A stretch of DNA of 64,000 nucleotides from Helicoverpa zea (Eukaryota; Arthropoda; Insecta; Lepidoptera; Noctuidae): contig NC_061469.1 of the NCBI RefSeq assembly GCF_022581195.2, positions 4,092,001-4,156,000 on the forward strand. The letters are read 5' to 3'. Of the stretch, positions 1-12,760 are shown piece after piece. The notes below the pieces were generated by a model, which worked only from the letters and a program-made list of their open reading frames with translations, did no database searches and had not been told where the DNA came from. How positions within the stretch are numbered: position 1 is the first letter of the stretch; each line of letters begins with the position of its first letter. The position numbers were made by a program, and so were the translations under genes.

Positions 1-195
1 GTGTTGGCTTCGGCCCCACGTTTACCTACTAAAAATCCGCGACTCTATGGTCCCGTGATATAATAATGATAAATGTTTAATTGGCATAAAAATGATGTAC
101 AATTATATTGGAAGCCCTGGCTCCTGAGCTAGGTGAGACCTGTGTTACAGGAGCCAGATTATGATATGGTGGAGACATACAAAATAATAATAATA
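1..195 (+). mobile_element. 3' end fragment of a CR1-like LINE
   Basis: This stretch has a strong stem-loop (ggctcctgag ... ttacaggagcc, about 119-156) followed by a short AT-rich stretch and an (aat)n tail near 185-197. The same layout, with an AGGTGA and CCT loop between GCTCCT/AGGAGC stems, is found in the 3' UTR of the full-length LINE on the minus strand (25247-25285). I infer the 3' terminus of a related LINE in + orientation. No coding sequence remains. Confidence 0.5.
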
Positions 196-1336
196 TATAA
201 GAAGCTAGATTATTTGATCTTTTTAAAATGACAACCACGACTATTATGACAAAAAAAGAATCATAATTTTGGCATTACAATTCACTGAACATTTCAGGTC
301 TTACATTACAGTGAAATAAGTTCTATGTAAATGTAATAATGCCTTATTTTCATACAAATCGTGAAATATACCCTTTAGTAAAGCTGCCTCCTCACTGCCT
401 GCGATATTGTAGACGGACAAAGATCTTACCAGAGTAACACTATATTGTCGTGAATAAGATAGTTTATCTATAAGTACTTACATTATAAAGCTGAAGTTTT
501 TTTATTTGTTAAAACACGCTAATCTCAAGAACTACCGACTCGAGTGTAAAAATATTTCAGTGTCCAATTCTAATATAGATACTATTTATTGGGGAAAACA
601 ATAAAGCAATTTTTTGTTGTATCTAGAAGAACCCAGTGTTTTCAGGCTCATGTGAAGCCACTTTGAGATTCTGCATATTACAAGTATAACATTGTATAAA
701 TAACCACGCAGCATAAATTCTCCCAGTTGCCTTATTTTGCGGTACATACATACATCTTGGCTGACTTGCCAAATTCCGCATTCGACTTTTGCAAGAATAT
801 AAATATGACTACGAGAACGTGATTTATATTCAAAAATAGAATTTCAATATCTTTATCTTGGACTTTATAAATAACGGAACTTCGCTGCGAAAATAATCAA
901 TTAAAAAAGAGACCTATTTTAATTTTTCTTTGAATTTGAGTGCTTTCTGGTACCGTTTCAAATCATATATAATTAAATTATTTCAAATTGAGTTTCTCAA
1001 CTAAATAGGTAGGTAATGCTAAAATCCATTTCTTGCAACCATTTTCTTATCATATGATTAACGCATTTTATCAGTGCAAAAAATATTTACAACATTTTGA
1101 CAGCTATGTTCCCTTCTACCCAACTACACCAGGAGGAATACGTTTTTGCTTATCTGGGACTATATATTATTCGCTCGAACACACCCGCCTTTGTTTTTAG
1201 TGATATCCAGACCACAAGCTGCTTGATTTTGGTTGGAACATTGAACTTGAAAAATGGAATCAGTACCATTCTATTATAGTTATATTATAGAGGTACAATG
1301 TTTTTATTCAAACTTAGCAGGATAAATTACATTGTG
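196..1336. other. AT-rich intergenic DNA, nothing recognised
   Basis: Only short chance reading frames are present, such as one of 60 codons at 1097-1279, with no domain, signal peptide or splice context. I recognise no repeat family here. Confidence 0.5.
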
Positions 1337-1662
1337 TAATAATAATGGCATGTAAGGAGATCAGCCAGCTGCGCAGGATATATTATAGTACACGAGCATT
1401 TGCGCAGAAACAGGTGCACTTCCTATTCCTTCACTCTCATATCCCGATGGGACGGCAATCCGACACGACCGGAAAGAGTTCAGGAGCAGGACCGACATTT
1501 ACGTGCTCTCCGATGCACGGATCTATCAGTCACCAACTTCCAGACTACGGGCTGATTTGTTAAAGTTTAAGAAAGCCCACAAAGCGATTTCGGCCCGACC
1601 CGGAAATCGAACCCGAGACCTCGAGCACAGCCGCGCTTGCGACCACTAGACCAATGAGGCTG
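1337..1662 (-). mobile_element. tRNA-derived SINE, copy 1
   Basis: Read on the minus strand, the element starts with a tRNA-like head. The A-box-like segment is the complement of gaccactagaccaatgaggc, and the B box is the complement of aatcgaacccgag. A body follows that is shared with copies at 9601-9973 and 51182-51562, and it ends in an (att)n tail seen as aataataat at 1337-1345. The head is a pol III promoter, not a working tRNA gene. I could not find a clear target-site duplication. Confidence 0.8.
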
Positions 1663-2704
1663 TCGGTGTACACGGGCTTTGATTGTAGAGTCAATTTTAG
1701 CAACCAGACCTTACCATGTTTATTAAAAACCAGACAGTGCACTTTATCTTAATATCATATCTAAAAACTTAAGTCATAATAAGTATTTACTCAGTTAACT
1801 TGATACTAAGATACCAAAGTCATGTCATCCGCCATTCCAACTTTGTCCGGGTTAAGGCGAAATTAAAACGAGTTGAAATTTATTCTTCTCTATATCTTTT
1901 AACTTAGTTGGACTTTAGATGTTGGCTCGCGTCGCACATTTGTGGTTAGGTTACAAAGACAGCGATTAGCGATTTTAGGTAAAGCTTGAAAGATATATAA
2001 GGTCGAAAAAAGAGGACATAGGGAAAACAATTGTAATTAAGTTTTTCATAATTTATTGTTGCTAGAATTCTAAAGGTTTTTATTGTTACAGGCACTTTTT
2101 CGATTTATATTTTGATCTATTGACTATTTGATGACTGTTCACTTTAATTACCTACTTGTGATACTATTATTTATTTTGGATAGCTTTTTAGCAGTAAAAT
2201 CCTTCTTAGTTATATCAGGAGTAGGTAGCTACATTGAAACATGAAATACAATACGATATTGTCATATTCCTGATATCTGTGTTTGTCATCGCTGGACGTT
2301 TGCTCGATGAACTTTTCAATCGTTAAAGCCCGCTAGCGGGGTGACACCCGCCGCTGAAAAATTAGCTCTTTTGGTGTACATTTAGTCACCCCAAGTGTAT
2401 TTAACTTTCTAACTGGTAGCGACGCCTCAGCGCTGTTTAATAAGTTTGCCGTTTCTACAGTAAAGGAAAACTGTCCTGTTGAAAACTCAGGTATTTAGAC
2501 AATTATTTTATTTCAAAAATTTCTTAAGTCAACTTAATTAAACCCTGACTTTTTAAAATGCACTCGAACATTCGTTTCGTTCTTTTTAGGAAATGCAGCA
2601 CACGTAAGTTTTAATCAAAAGGTTTTAGTAGTTTTTAAGATATTCTATACTTACTTGCCGCAAATTGAACTCCACATATGCACCAAAAAGACCAAATATT
2701 TGAC
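1663..2704. other. Intergenic DNA, nothing recognised
   Basis: AT-rich sequence without a supportable gene or a repeat family that I recognise. Confidence 0.5.
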
Positions 2705-2975
2705 GAAAAAGCTACATACATATCCGTCATGTCAACGTCAACTCGGCAATCAGTTACGTCAAAAATATTTAGTGACTGAAAAATTCTGATACGTCAGTTA
2801 TGGTTCTGTCATTTACACACATATTGGTAAGTAAAATGCCAAGTATTGCTACGAAATAAATTGTAAAATTCACATACGCCACGTCACGTCATGTCCCTAA
2901 AATTGACGTGTCGTGGTTCGCGGCGTGACTTTGACGTGACATTGACGTTAACTGACGAGTATGTATGACCCTTAA
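2705..2975. repeat. Possible MITE rich in TGACGT motifs
   Basis: Imperfect inverted ends are visible: ctacatacatatccgtcatg on the left and cgagtatgtatgaccc on the right. The interior is unusually dense in acgtca/tgacgt words on both strands. I see no coding potential and no clear target-site duplication, so the boundaries are approximate. Confidence 0.4.
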
Positions 2976-3042
2976 AAGTACTTTTAGACTACCCATATCC
3001 ATTGAACGTAAATACAAAATAAAAATATTAACTCTTTTTTTA

Positions 3043-3072
3043 ACTCCTCACTGCTGGGCACAGGCCTCGCCG
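3043..3072 (-). repeat. Remnant of a LINE 3' end
   Basis: On the minus strand it reads gaggcctgtgcccagcagtg, the same sequence found near the 3' end of the LINE remnants at 8118-8330 and 12650-12760. Only about 30 bp are left. Confidence 0.5.
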
Positions 3073-3349
3073 TAATATATTATGTAATTGATAATTTTAT
3101 ATAAATTGTATATATATTTTAAGGTCCCATTTGTATTAATTACCATGCACATTGTTTAAAGAAAAATACTAAGAAATCCAACTTTAATTCTTACTTCGCG
3201 AAATTGTAACTCCACCTGAAACCAAATTCTCAAATTCATTGTCGAAATATGTTGTTACAACATTAAACTGCATTGTGTCAACGAATTCTTACATAAGAGA
3301 TTTGTGTCTGCAATTATACCCACAGGAGTAACAGACGTAAAAATATAAA

Positions 3350-3584
3350 AAACCAGCCAAGTGCGAGAAGGGTTCTGTACGCCCTAAAATATTTATTATG
3401 TCTTAGTTCTCAGTATTTATTGTTATAACGGTAACAGAACACATCATATGTAATGAAAACAGCTTTCTAACTGTCATGGTTTATGCGATACAGTCTGGTG
3501 ACAGATGAAGGGACGAACAAACGGACAGCGAAGTCTTAGTACTAGATTCACATTCACATTTGACCCTTTGGTATGGAACCCTAA
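3350..3584 (-). repeat. Short agggttccgtac-family repeat
   Basis: On the minus strand it runs from agggttccatacc to ctcgcacttggctggtttt, the two ends shared with the elements at 16427-18974 and 62382-62887. The interior matches the 62.4 kb copy: a cgttataaca stretch, a tctgtcacc motif and an ataaatatttta stretch. It is non-coding; its class is not clear to me. Confidence 0.7.
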
Positions 3585-3965
3585 AAACCTATTTAAAAAA
3601 CCGGTCGAGGTTTTGTTTTAATGTTTGTTCACCGTGGTTTTCATATGAAGTCATTATTTCAATTAATGGTTTTCAAAATAAATCTGGGACACTACTAGCA
3701 ATTACTTACATTATGAATTTCATATGAAATACATACGTCATGAAACGAATACTATTGGATAAAAATAAATACAAAATGTGTACATAAAAGTGGTAACATA
3801 GTATGGAATATTTATGTCGTATTTATTAATTAAGCATTCACATGAATTTTCAATTTAAAATTAATGTTTAAAGGTATATTCTGAGAATAATTAATTTGCG
3901 AAGAATACTCAGAAAAAACATGAAAATAAATGATTATTTAAATTAAATTGTTAACATAAAGAAAT

Positions 3966-4619
3966 ATCCCACCAATAACATTAAATGTAAAAAAAAACAA
4001 GCCTCTACGCAATTCTTCCACCGTACAAAAGTTTTGAGATCGCATAGAAGCCAAGTCCTGTTCAACTTTATTTGTAATAATAAATTAATATTTTGTGACT
4101 ATATCAATAGTTTTGTTCACATTACAATAATATTGTCTTGGCCATGAGCACAATAAACTACAAATATAATACAGCATATCTTGGAGAGGTGAAAGTCAAA
4201 CAAAGTTTAATATCACAGAAAGTATTAAACTTATAGTTTATTGTTACTAAATGACCGACAGTCAGACAGGCAAGATCAATGAACTGTACATGTACTATGG
4301 CGCATGTTTAGTCCATGGTGATCTCAAATTCCAATCAGTCCATAATCAGTCCAATCGTAAAATCATGTCCATATATAAATTTATCAATCCAACGGTATTT
4401 ACACGGGGACACACAAGGAGCGACTTTTAACTTGTGCTCATGGCCAAGACAATATTATTGTAATGTGAACAAAACTATTGATATAGTCACAAAATATTAA
4501 TTTATTATTACAAATAAAGTTGAACAGGACTTGGCTTCTATGCGATCTCAAAACTTTTTACGGTGGAAGAATTGCGTAGAGGCTTGGTTTTTTTTTACAT
4601 TTAATGTTTTTGGTGGGAT
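3966..4619. repeat. Foldback MITE with 188-bp inverted arms
   Basis: The left arm (3966-4153) and right arm (4432-4619) are reverse complements with only a few differences, starting atcccaccaa and ending ttggtgggat. The 278-bp spacer has no coding potential. The arms are far longer than ordinary TIRs, so the element would form a very stable hairpin. I associate this arm sequence with a lepidopteran MITE family, but could not check that. Confidence 0.85.
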
Positions 4620-7600
4620 CTAATTTATTTTTTGTAGGTATCTTTCTTTTCTAAATATATAAAAAAATAATTAGCTTACATGCTTATTAATTTTATAATA
4701 GAACTAAGTATATGACAAACTAAATATGTACACCTAAAGTAGCACGAAAAAATCATTTTTTTTTAAATAAACTAAAAACTTTTCGAAATCGTCGAATTTT
4801 TGAATCGAATATCTTTTAGAATAAAAGAGATTTATTTCAGAGGTAGATGGCGCTATCACATGAAATTATTTGTTTTTTTTTAAGTACTACTTATACTAAG
4901 CTATGTAACAAAACCATGGCGCTATTTAGACCAGTACAACGACTTCTATCGAGCGAGCATGGACTATTTATCGCACTGCATTTATATGAAAGATTTTATC
5001 ATTATTCATTTCATTTTAACCTAGCTTTTTTATTCATATGTATTTAATACATAATAACAATATACCACACTATGTAACAATAAAACAAATAGTAACATTT
5101 TGTACATAAATAAATAACAAAGCTATCAATGCAGTCAAAATTCATACACAATGTTATTGAAAAACCGCAAATATAAATTTGTTTCCTAATTTTTTTAAGT
5201 TTTAAGGTTCTTATAATTTTCCCTTTATATGTAGCTAATAACTTACCTTGATGCCAAATTTGAAGGTTCTAATTTTGCTAGAAGTACCTTAGATTTTTGA
5301 TGATCGGTCAGTGAGTGACAAAATGGTGTAATTTTGATCGCTCATAACTCGTAAACTATTTATTCAAATGTCTTGTAATTTTGAGACTGAGCTTGTTCTA
5401 ATACTTACTCTTGGTCATCGAAAACCTAAACTCCTAGCTTTGTCCACATGGAAGATACAGGGGGGTGAAATAGCCGCGAAATGCTTCGAGAAAAGATGAT
5501 ACGGCCGTGCCCGCTTTGCTCGAGTCTTGGCGAGGGCACTGCCGTGCCCTCAGATATTTTTAAGTTCTTCGTTTACTTCTTAGTATTAACTTATTTTGCC
5601 ATAAACTTCGTCAAATGTGCGTCTTTCACACACCGTTGGTTAGCCCTAGTTAATTAATAACTGGTAAGTTACTGTTATGTTATGAGTGCTAACACGAATG
5701 ATAAACTACGTATGTATATGTATACATTTGTAAATACATATAATAACACCTGAAACAAAATGATAAAAATTATTTAACGACTCTATTTTCGAGGATGGGT
5801 TTAACAATTTTGTGCAAAATATTGCCATATTCATGTAATTTCTATATTAATGCTATCTAACAGTATACATTCGTAGACAAATTAGTCAGCCATAATTGTA
5901 ATTTATTGAATAAGTTAATCAACGGATAGAAATCAACTAAATGAAGCCAAAATTGCCTTTATTCCACTATAATACGCTATATAAAATGTTTCGTGTTAAT
6001 GGGATCAGACTGGTAAACATTCGTTCCGGATTCTGCAAAAATAGTGGAAGAAATAATATTTGGACTACGCCGAGTCACTGTCTACAACTAAAATAAAGTA
6101 AGTCGATAGTAAGTCTGTCTTGTGTACCTACCAATGCAAACTTCAGTTAAACGAGCATACTAACGCCATCTGGCTCTATTTCAAGACAGCTTCTATGTTA
6201 CTTTAGCTGCACTTTTCGTCAGAGGTCGTGGCAGTGTCATAAGCCAAGTTTCACACACATTCACTTAATAACTACTTTACATTAATACTACAACAGTTTT
6301 GAAGTGACCAATTATTTTAATTTTATTTTCAAAAGACAGGGTGGGTAGAAACCTTTTTTTTTTTAAGTAATTAAAAGTAGGTTGAAACCCAATACCAAAG
6401 GGAAGAAAATACGTCAAAAATTATTGGGAAACAATTTACAGGCGATCTGAGGGCTGGAAGAAGGGGAGGGGAAGAGGGGACTTTTTTATGTTTAAATTGG
6501 TTTATCACGATTTCCGGTAAATCTAACACCCACGTCCCACGTAAAAATGTTGACTGGCAAAATTGCAGGATATAAAAAGATCTACAACTTTTGCTTTTAC
6601 ACTTTTTACATGGTCTAATACTGGCTAAAAGAACCTTGAACTACTTTACCATCGTATTGTATGTTGGTATTCACAACAATTTCTTATCTTAATTCATTTA
6701 GTTTTGTATTCCTTTGATTCAAGAACTAAAGGGTTGTTACTGCAGTTCAAGAGCTTTCCTTTAAAAGAAAAACAAGTTTATTTATTTTTATGTCTAGACA
6801 TTTAGTTGTTTTGTAAACATCTTGTGCATCTAAAATAATAGTTTTAAACTAAACTTTGTAAAGACTAACTCAGGTTAACGCCTGGATTTATACTTAGAGT
6901 CAATATACAAGGTGTTGATTTGCATTTGTGCCATAGTTCAGGAGGAGGACAAACAATACGTAAATAATCGATTGGAATTACAGTAGTTGGGAAATAACTA
7001 ATATGCACTGCTTTTTTTGTCATTGTAATGTCGTGGTATTTCAGAAGTAATCCAATTTTATGAATGAAATTTATGAGTGATCGTTGCGTATGCTTTGTGT
7101 TTGCGTTTGTGTGAGGGTGCAGCACGATTTTAAGGCCAGTAACATACGCGCCAAGTTTAAATAAGGCTAGATGACATTTACGGATTCCGAAAAAAAAAAT
7201 GACATACACATTTTTTTATTGATTTGGGTCGAGAATCATTAGCATAATTACCTCCTTGAATATGGCACGGATGCAAATCAACAGCTTGTATATACCTAAA
7301 ATGTTTGTTTATTTTGATGTCTAGACGAAATTGTTACGTGAAAGCTTGGATACACAACCTTTTCCGAAGATATATCGGATTTTATTATTTATTTCCGTCT
7401 GACGTAGGCACTGAGTCTACAAATAGATTGATTGCTTATTATTGTGTGGATTTATTGTGTAGGACTGCTCCTAATATTCAATGTAATGTAGGTATCTATT
7501 GATTTGCGTAATAGAAATATAATTTTGGCATCAGCCCCATAAATGTAATGTCAAGATAGAATATTGTGAACGGCATTATATTACATAAGACGATGCTATT

Positions 7601-8117
7601 TTTCATAGAAGAATAATCGATTTAAGTGAGCCGTCTACATACTTATAATCAAGTCATTTTTGCATATTTAAAATGATATTGTGCCTATTACTTCCTAAGC
7701 CAAAAATGCTTTCAAAATCTCCTAACTTAACCTTTTTTCAGGCGAATAGCTTTTAATAAACCGACCAGCAGGATAAAAAAAAAGTAGAACATCCAGAAAT
7801 TGACTCAAAGTAATAAAAGTAACGGAATTCTCTTTAATAAAACGAGAACTGCCATTAATATCAATACCTTTGTCCAACCTGCTGACGTGGCGGCTTTATT
7901 TCTGGATTCCATTTATATTGAAAGAAGGCAGCCCTGATGTCTAAAAAGGTATGTTTCAGAGAAATGTTTAAATACTCAGTCATATTAGAGTTTTCTTGCA
8001 ACTGCCATTTTTGGTAAATAGGCAGATATGAAGCGGTCAACTCTTCAATTGTATGTCCTTTTCTGACTTACATTAATAATTCCTAAAATAATTAGCACAG
8101 TTTGTCTATTTAAAAAC
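4620..8117. other. Intergenic DNA, nothing recognised
   Basis: About 3.5 kb of AT-rich sequence. The longest reading frame (114 codons, minus strand, 6865-7209) has no recognisable domain and low-complexity composition. I support no gene here. Confidence 0.5.
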
Positions 8118-8330
8118 ATGGATTTTTTTAACGGTGCAGAAAGAAACAGGATGGACACCGCAGGCGGGGTAAGCCCCGGCTGGCCCCGGAAGAAATGGCG
8201 TGACGACCTGGACGCCTATTGTCGAGACTGTTGGGCTCGGTCGAAAGATCGAGAAATGTGGAAGCAAGATGGAAGGCTTTTGCCCAGCAGTGGGACATTA
8301 TGGGCTAACAATAAATAAATAAATAATAGA
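8118..8330 (+). pseudogene. 5'-truncated LINE, C-terminal end of the polyprotein
   Basis: The reading frame around 8150-8250 encodes GWPRKKWRDDLDAYCRDCWA and DREMWK, which resemble the extreme C-terminus of lepidopteran non-LTR retrotransposon polyproteins (GRP..RWRDDL...W..A.DR..W). The expected ending (FAQQWD-like) lies in a different frame from about 8270, so one frameshift is present. The element ends in an (aata)n tail at 8312-8329. Only about 200 bp survive, and no RT core is present. Confidence 0.65.
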
Positions 8331-8777
8331 AGGAAACAAAAATTAAAAAGTGGGATATCTATTTTACACCACACTAGCTGATTTTATGGGTGGACAGTAA
8401 ATAGACAGAAAAACAAACAGCTTTTTCCAACTTTTTCATTATTAATTTGATTTCATTACGCCTAAATTTAAGATGACATGATAAAAACCCACACATAATA
8501 ATAAAATTCAAAAAGAAAATTACTTTCGTTCTACGTCCCTTTTTTACAAAAAAGCGTTTATCTTGATCCTGTCCAAATAAATAACAGTAGAACGCTAACG
8601 AAAATATGAAAGGGCTAAATTGAGAATAATGCTTTTTAAAGCTGTTTTGTATAGAGATTATTACCTACGTTTCTTATCCTGGTAAAAACTCCCACATAGG
8701 GTTAAAAATCATTATTCCTATATAATCTTTATAATGGAATGGAAGTCGAGTTATATTTCTAAATGGCGATAGGTACG

Positions 8778-8995
8778 AAATCATCATCATCTGCCAAGCT
8801 TTTTCCTAACTATGTTGGGGTCGGCTTCCAGTCTAACAGGATGCAGCTCAGTACCAGTGTTTTAACAAGAAGCGACTGCCTCCTTAACCCAGCTCTAATC
8901 AATAGTCTCCCAACCCTATACCCCTAATTAAGACTGGTTGCCAGACTCACTGACTTCTAACTATCCGTAACGACTGCCAAAGATGTTCAAATGAT
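8778..8995 (-). mobile_element. Truncated SINE, same family as 31762-32106
   Basis: On the plus strand it starts at the complement of the 3' tail (catcatcatctgccaagc), followed by aactatgttggggtcggctt and cgtaacgactgccaaagatg. These blocks also appear in order in the intact SINE at 31762-32106. The tRNA-like head is missing: similarity stops near 8995. Confidence 0.75.
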
Positions 8996-9586
8996 AGGTT
9001 CGAAATAAGGTAGCGAAGATACGTATCTACTACTACTATTTAAAATGTCATATTTACCGCCTACCGGGTATTTAATTACCCACTAATATGTATTATTATT
9101 TTTTAACCTTTACTCCTACAAATTCCTTGAATTTGGAGTAAAATTGCTCTCATTCATCCGAACTCTAAGTAAACAAGTTTGGCAAATATTTGTCTCACGC
9201 GTTCTGAGAACAGATGTTGATAATCCGAAGGTTTTCGAGCCATATTGATCTGGTGTTTTTCCACTTTAGATTATACTTTATCTATACCTACTGCTATACT
9301 TACATATATTTTGAAGAGTGTTTTAGTTTATTTCTGTTGGGACGGTACACTATTGCCGGTGATTTTTACTCACGACAAAACTAAGTGAGATCTTATCTAT
9401 TTATTTAATGATGATTTATTTCAAATACAACGTTTAAAAGTAAATCCTTTGATTTATATTGTACAATTTAGAACCTCTGGATACTTTTATTACAGTACAT
9501 CATGAATGTCGATAAAGTACTAAACCCTTTTCAATGAATGAACTTTGTAAGCTTTTCTAGAGGTAAATGTAGTTTAATACATACGT
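8996..9586. other. Intergenic DNA, nothing recognised
   Basis: AT-rich, with no supportable gene or repeat. Confidence 0.5.
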
Positions 9587-9600
9587 ATACAATTTGAATA

Positions 9601-9973
9601 ACTGCCTCGTTGGTCTAGCTGTCGCAAGTGCGGCTGCTAAGCACGAGGTCTCGGGTTCGATTCCCGAGTCGGGCCGAAATCGCCTTGTGGGTTTTAGAAG
9701 ACTTTCACAAAGCAGCCCGGAGCCTGGAAGCTGGTGATTGATACACCCGTGCATCGGAGAGCACGTAAATGTCGGTCCTGCGCCTGATCTCTCTCCGGTC
9801 GTGTCGGATTACCGTCCCATCGGGCTATGAGAGTTAAGGAATAGTGAGTGCACCTGTGTCTGCGCAAATGCTCGTGCACTATAATATGTCCTGCGTAGTT
9901 GGCTAATCTCCTTACATGAGAACAGCCGCCGTAGCCGATAATCGGCTAGGAGGACATCATCATCATCATCATC
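9601..9973 (+). mobile_element. tRNA-derived SINE, copy 2, with perfect target-site duplication
   Basis: The head begins ctgcctcgttggtctagctg (A-box-like) and holds ggttcgattcc (B box) at about 9654-9664. A body of about 300 bp follows, ending in an (atc)n tail at 9957-9973. The element is flanked by a perfect 14-bp direct repeat, ATACAATTTGAATA, at 9587-9600 and 9974-9987. This is a textbook LINE-mobilised SINE insertion. It is the most intact of the three copies in the window and fixes the family's ends. Confidence 0.92.
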
Positions 9974-10062
9974 ATACAATTTGAATACGTATTTTGAATT
10001 TTAACCAACCTAGGAAAAATAACCGCAGAAAACTATTCAAAAGGTACATAAGACATCCCGTC

Positions 10063-10240
10063 GTCAAACTTTTAGTCGGCCGATTATTTGTTTGGGGATA
10101 TACATCAGTATGAAGACGAATGGTAGTAAGCACATTTAATATTTTTCCGGTATTAGACCAACTGAAAACTTTGACGGAATTTTCTTTAAAAAAAATTACA
10201 CACCATCGAGGCAACTGTCGGCCGACTATTAAGTCTGCAG
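10063..10240. repeat. Small MITE with TAGTCGGCCGA termini
   Basis: About 175 bp bounded by aaacttttagtcggccgatt on the left and gtcggccgactattaagt on the right, which are inverted copies of one another. The same termini bound the nest at 41930-61178. Internal words (gaatggtagtaagcac, gaccaact) are also shared with 51569-51615. It is a non-autonomous member of that DNA transposon family. Confidence 0.75.
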
Positions 10241-12649
10241 TATTCGGGTGCTCTTAGTAATGACTTTAATTGAGGAAAGAGTTTGAAGGTAGAAAGAGTA
10301 AATAAAAGGCATTTTTGAAAATGAACCGCAGAATAGACCCTTTTTGCGTCTTTATTAAGGTTCTAAGGCAAAGCAAATTACTTCCGCTCGTTTTTAAAAA
10401 GGTTTCGTAAATGAATAACAAACGGTTTTTTTCGAAAGGAAATGTTTTGATTTGTAAAGGATATTCGGGTAATTATGGGTGTGATTTTGAGAAATGAGCG
10501 CTTATAAATATGTACTTTTTATTTTTAATTTTGCAAGCAAGACTTTCTTGGAAGCAAGATTACTCGTTCTTAAACAAATGCTTGATTTAACTTTGCATCT
10601 CAAAGTCTTTTAAGAAGAGCTTAACTACCTGCATAAGCCAAATAATTTTAACTATTAATAATAACTCCAGCCCAAGTTATTAAGTTTGCACTATTAAGTG
10701 CATGCGGCACTATCAAAGTAACTACCTAAGTTGGGCTACTTAAGTACTTGATTAATTACAAACACCTGAGTGATTAATGCACTCAATACTAATTTTTAGT
10801 CTATTTGACCAGCTAAATAATAACATTCAATTATTAATTTTAAGGCGGAGTCCATTCTTCTAAAAAATACCTTATAAGAGGTTCAACTAGAAACCGATGA
10901 CTAAATTCATTTTACTTTCTGAAGGGTAAATCTTTTTTAACACTTTTAGGTTCCTAAATGATTCTGTCTGTAGTAAAATGTCGTTCAGTTGATTCACATT
11001 AGCTAACCAGCTCGATAAAATACCACACAAATAAAAGTTTTTAAGTTCATTACCCTCACGAAATGAAAGAAAAGCATACAAATTAGCATTGATCGTATTG
11101 TACGCAGTGTAAGCCTCGGTGCGTGTTCACGTTGCGTGATAGCAAATAATCTTTTATTATATTTTATTGTATTTTTATTCAACGTTAAAAACCGTGAAGC
11201 GAATTTTTGACGAGCTCTGAAAATTTCGGATATTCAATGAATACTCCTATGAAAGATATACCAGTTACTACGAGCTTTTTATTTGCCTTTTTGTCTTGTT
11301 ACCGCAATAATCTTGACTGCAAATTACTTGACTGACATTTCACGGGTCTGTTTTACGGGTAGTGGCATATTGATTGATCTCAATACATTAATTTGAGCCG
11401 ACTTCCAAATAGGAGGCGATTCTCAATTCTTCACAAACTTACTTTCTTGTAACATGGTGATGAATTAAACATCAAGAATAATCAGAATTCGTCAGTACCT
11501 ATCGTAAAAGCAGCCGAAATAGGCCATTGAGGCGAGCGTTCGACTTTAACTATACGTTTCAGTCAATCAGATAAGACCTATTGGAACTCATGAATAACAA
11601 AATGTGACCTTGAACCATTCCTATCGTAAGCCGGCTACCGGTCACTCGCTCCCTTAAACCCAAGGTCAACTTTCGCATGACTTATTAACCAAAAATACTA
11701 GAGAATAGACGATCCATTTCTACGTAAATTTTGATTGATTTGCCTAAATTGCGCTCGCAAAACGCCTGTTACTTACGTAACTATTAAAAATTGATGTGTC
11801 TTGTACAAAAACTGGGAAAAGGCGTGTTTTAAAAGAGTTTCATGAACAACGCCTTTTTTCTAAGTAGGTCGGAATCGGTTTTAGTTTATTGCGAATTGTT
11901 GTTGTTGTTTTAGACGAAGCGACGAACTTGATCAATCACATAATTCATTTATCATTATTTATATTATATAAAGTACCTATTTATTGTTTATGTACGTACT
12001 TAAACCATCCTCATAAATTACTCTATCTCTTAACTGAAATGACATGAAAATCCCTGCATTAGTTTTTGAATTTACATTGAACAAAGGACTTGTATAATTT
12101 TACTTATTAAAGAGTGTTATAAGATAGTCACTCGAAAAGTTGAATCTACACAAGAACTATTAAGTCTGTATTAATCATGAAAATGAATTTTGAACAAACA
12201 TATCATAAACATGTTCTTAGCGTGGGAATAACATTTAGGCTTAAGTAAATGTCAGATAAAATAGGCAATTCATTATAAAATAACATGCCTTTTAACTGAG
12301 ATTTATAATAATATTTTGTAGGAAAAACTTTCGATACGTGGGTGTACTTTACTATGTGTAAATATGAATTCAGCTATATTTAATTGCTTCTCAAGAAAAA
12401 TACATGCGAGAAAACATATGTAGGTAGGTTATTTCTAGAAAAAGTATTTTCGTGGGAAAACAAGACTTTCAGCAGTCCTTATTTTTCTTTAAACTGAAAG
12501 ATTCTCATATTGAAAACCATGCATAGCCAAAACTAATTTCTGTCTGTTAGCAGTAAACTCAAAAAAAACTTTCCAATAGATACAATTAGGAATGCTTAGA
12601 AATCATTTATAACTGAGCAATGCCGCAGTAAACCTGGACTATAAAGTCT
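10241..12649. other. Intergenic DNA with one degraded repeat piece
   Basis: No gene is supported. Around 11397-11437 the words gccgacttcc and aggaggcgattctcaattc resemble the lepidopteran repeat at 42181-42215 (accgacttcc ... ggaggttctcaattc), so a worn copy is likely there. The remainder is unassigned. Confidence 0.4.
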
Positions 12650-12760
12650 GAAATCACCAACCCGCATTGAGCAAGCGTGGTGATCAATGCTCAATCCTTC
12701 TCCGTGTGAGAGGAGGCCTGTGCCCAGCAGTGGGACGATAAAAAGGCTGTACAACGTAAT
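12650..12760 (+). repeat. LINE 3' end remnant
   Basis: Contains gcaagcgtggtgatcaatgc and gaggaggcctgtgcccagca followed by gtgggacgat. I recognise this order from the 3' ends of lepidopteran non-LTR elements, and part of it is seen at 8118-8330. There is no intact coding sequence. Confidence 0.6.

Noticed and set aside
6865..7209. 114-codon minus-strand frame
   Set aside because: No recognisable domain, no splice or promoter context, and not repeated in the window. It may be chance in AT-rich DNA.
9601..9680. Possible tRNA gene (A and B boxes)
   Set aside because: The boxes belong to the head of a SINE with a long body, tail and target duplication; no cloverleaf-completing 3' half is seen. 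The same holds for the heads at 1662, 32100 and 51560.
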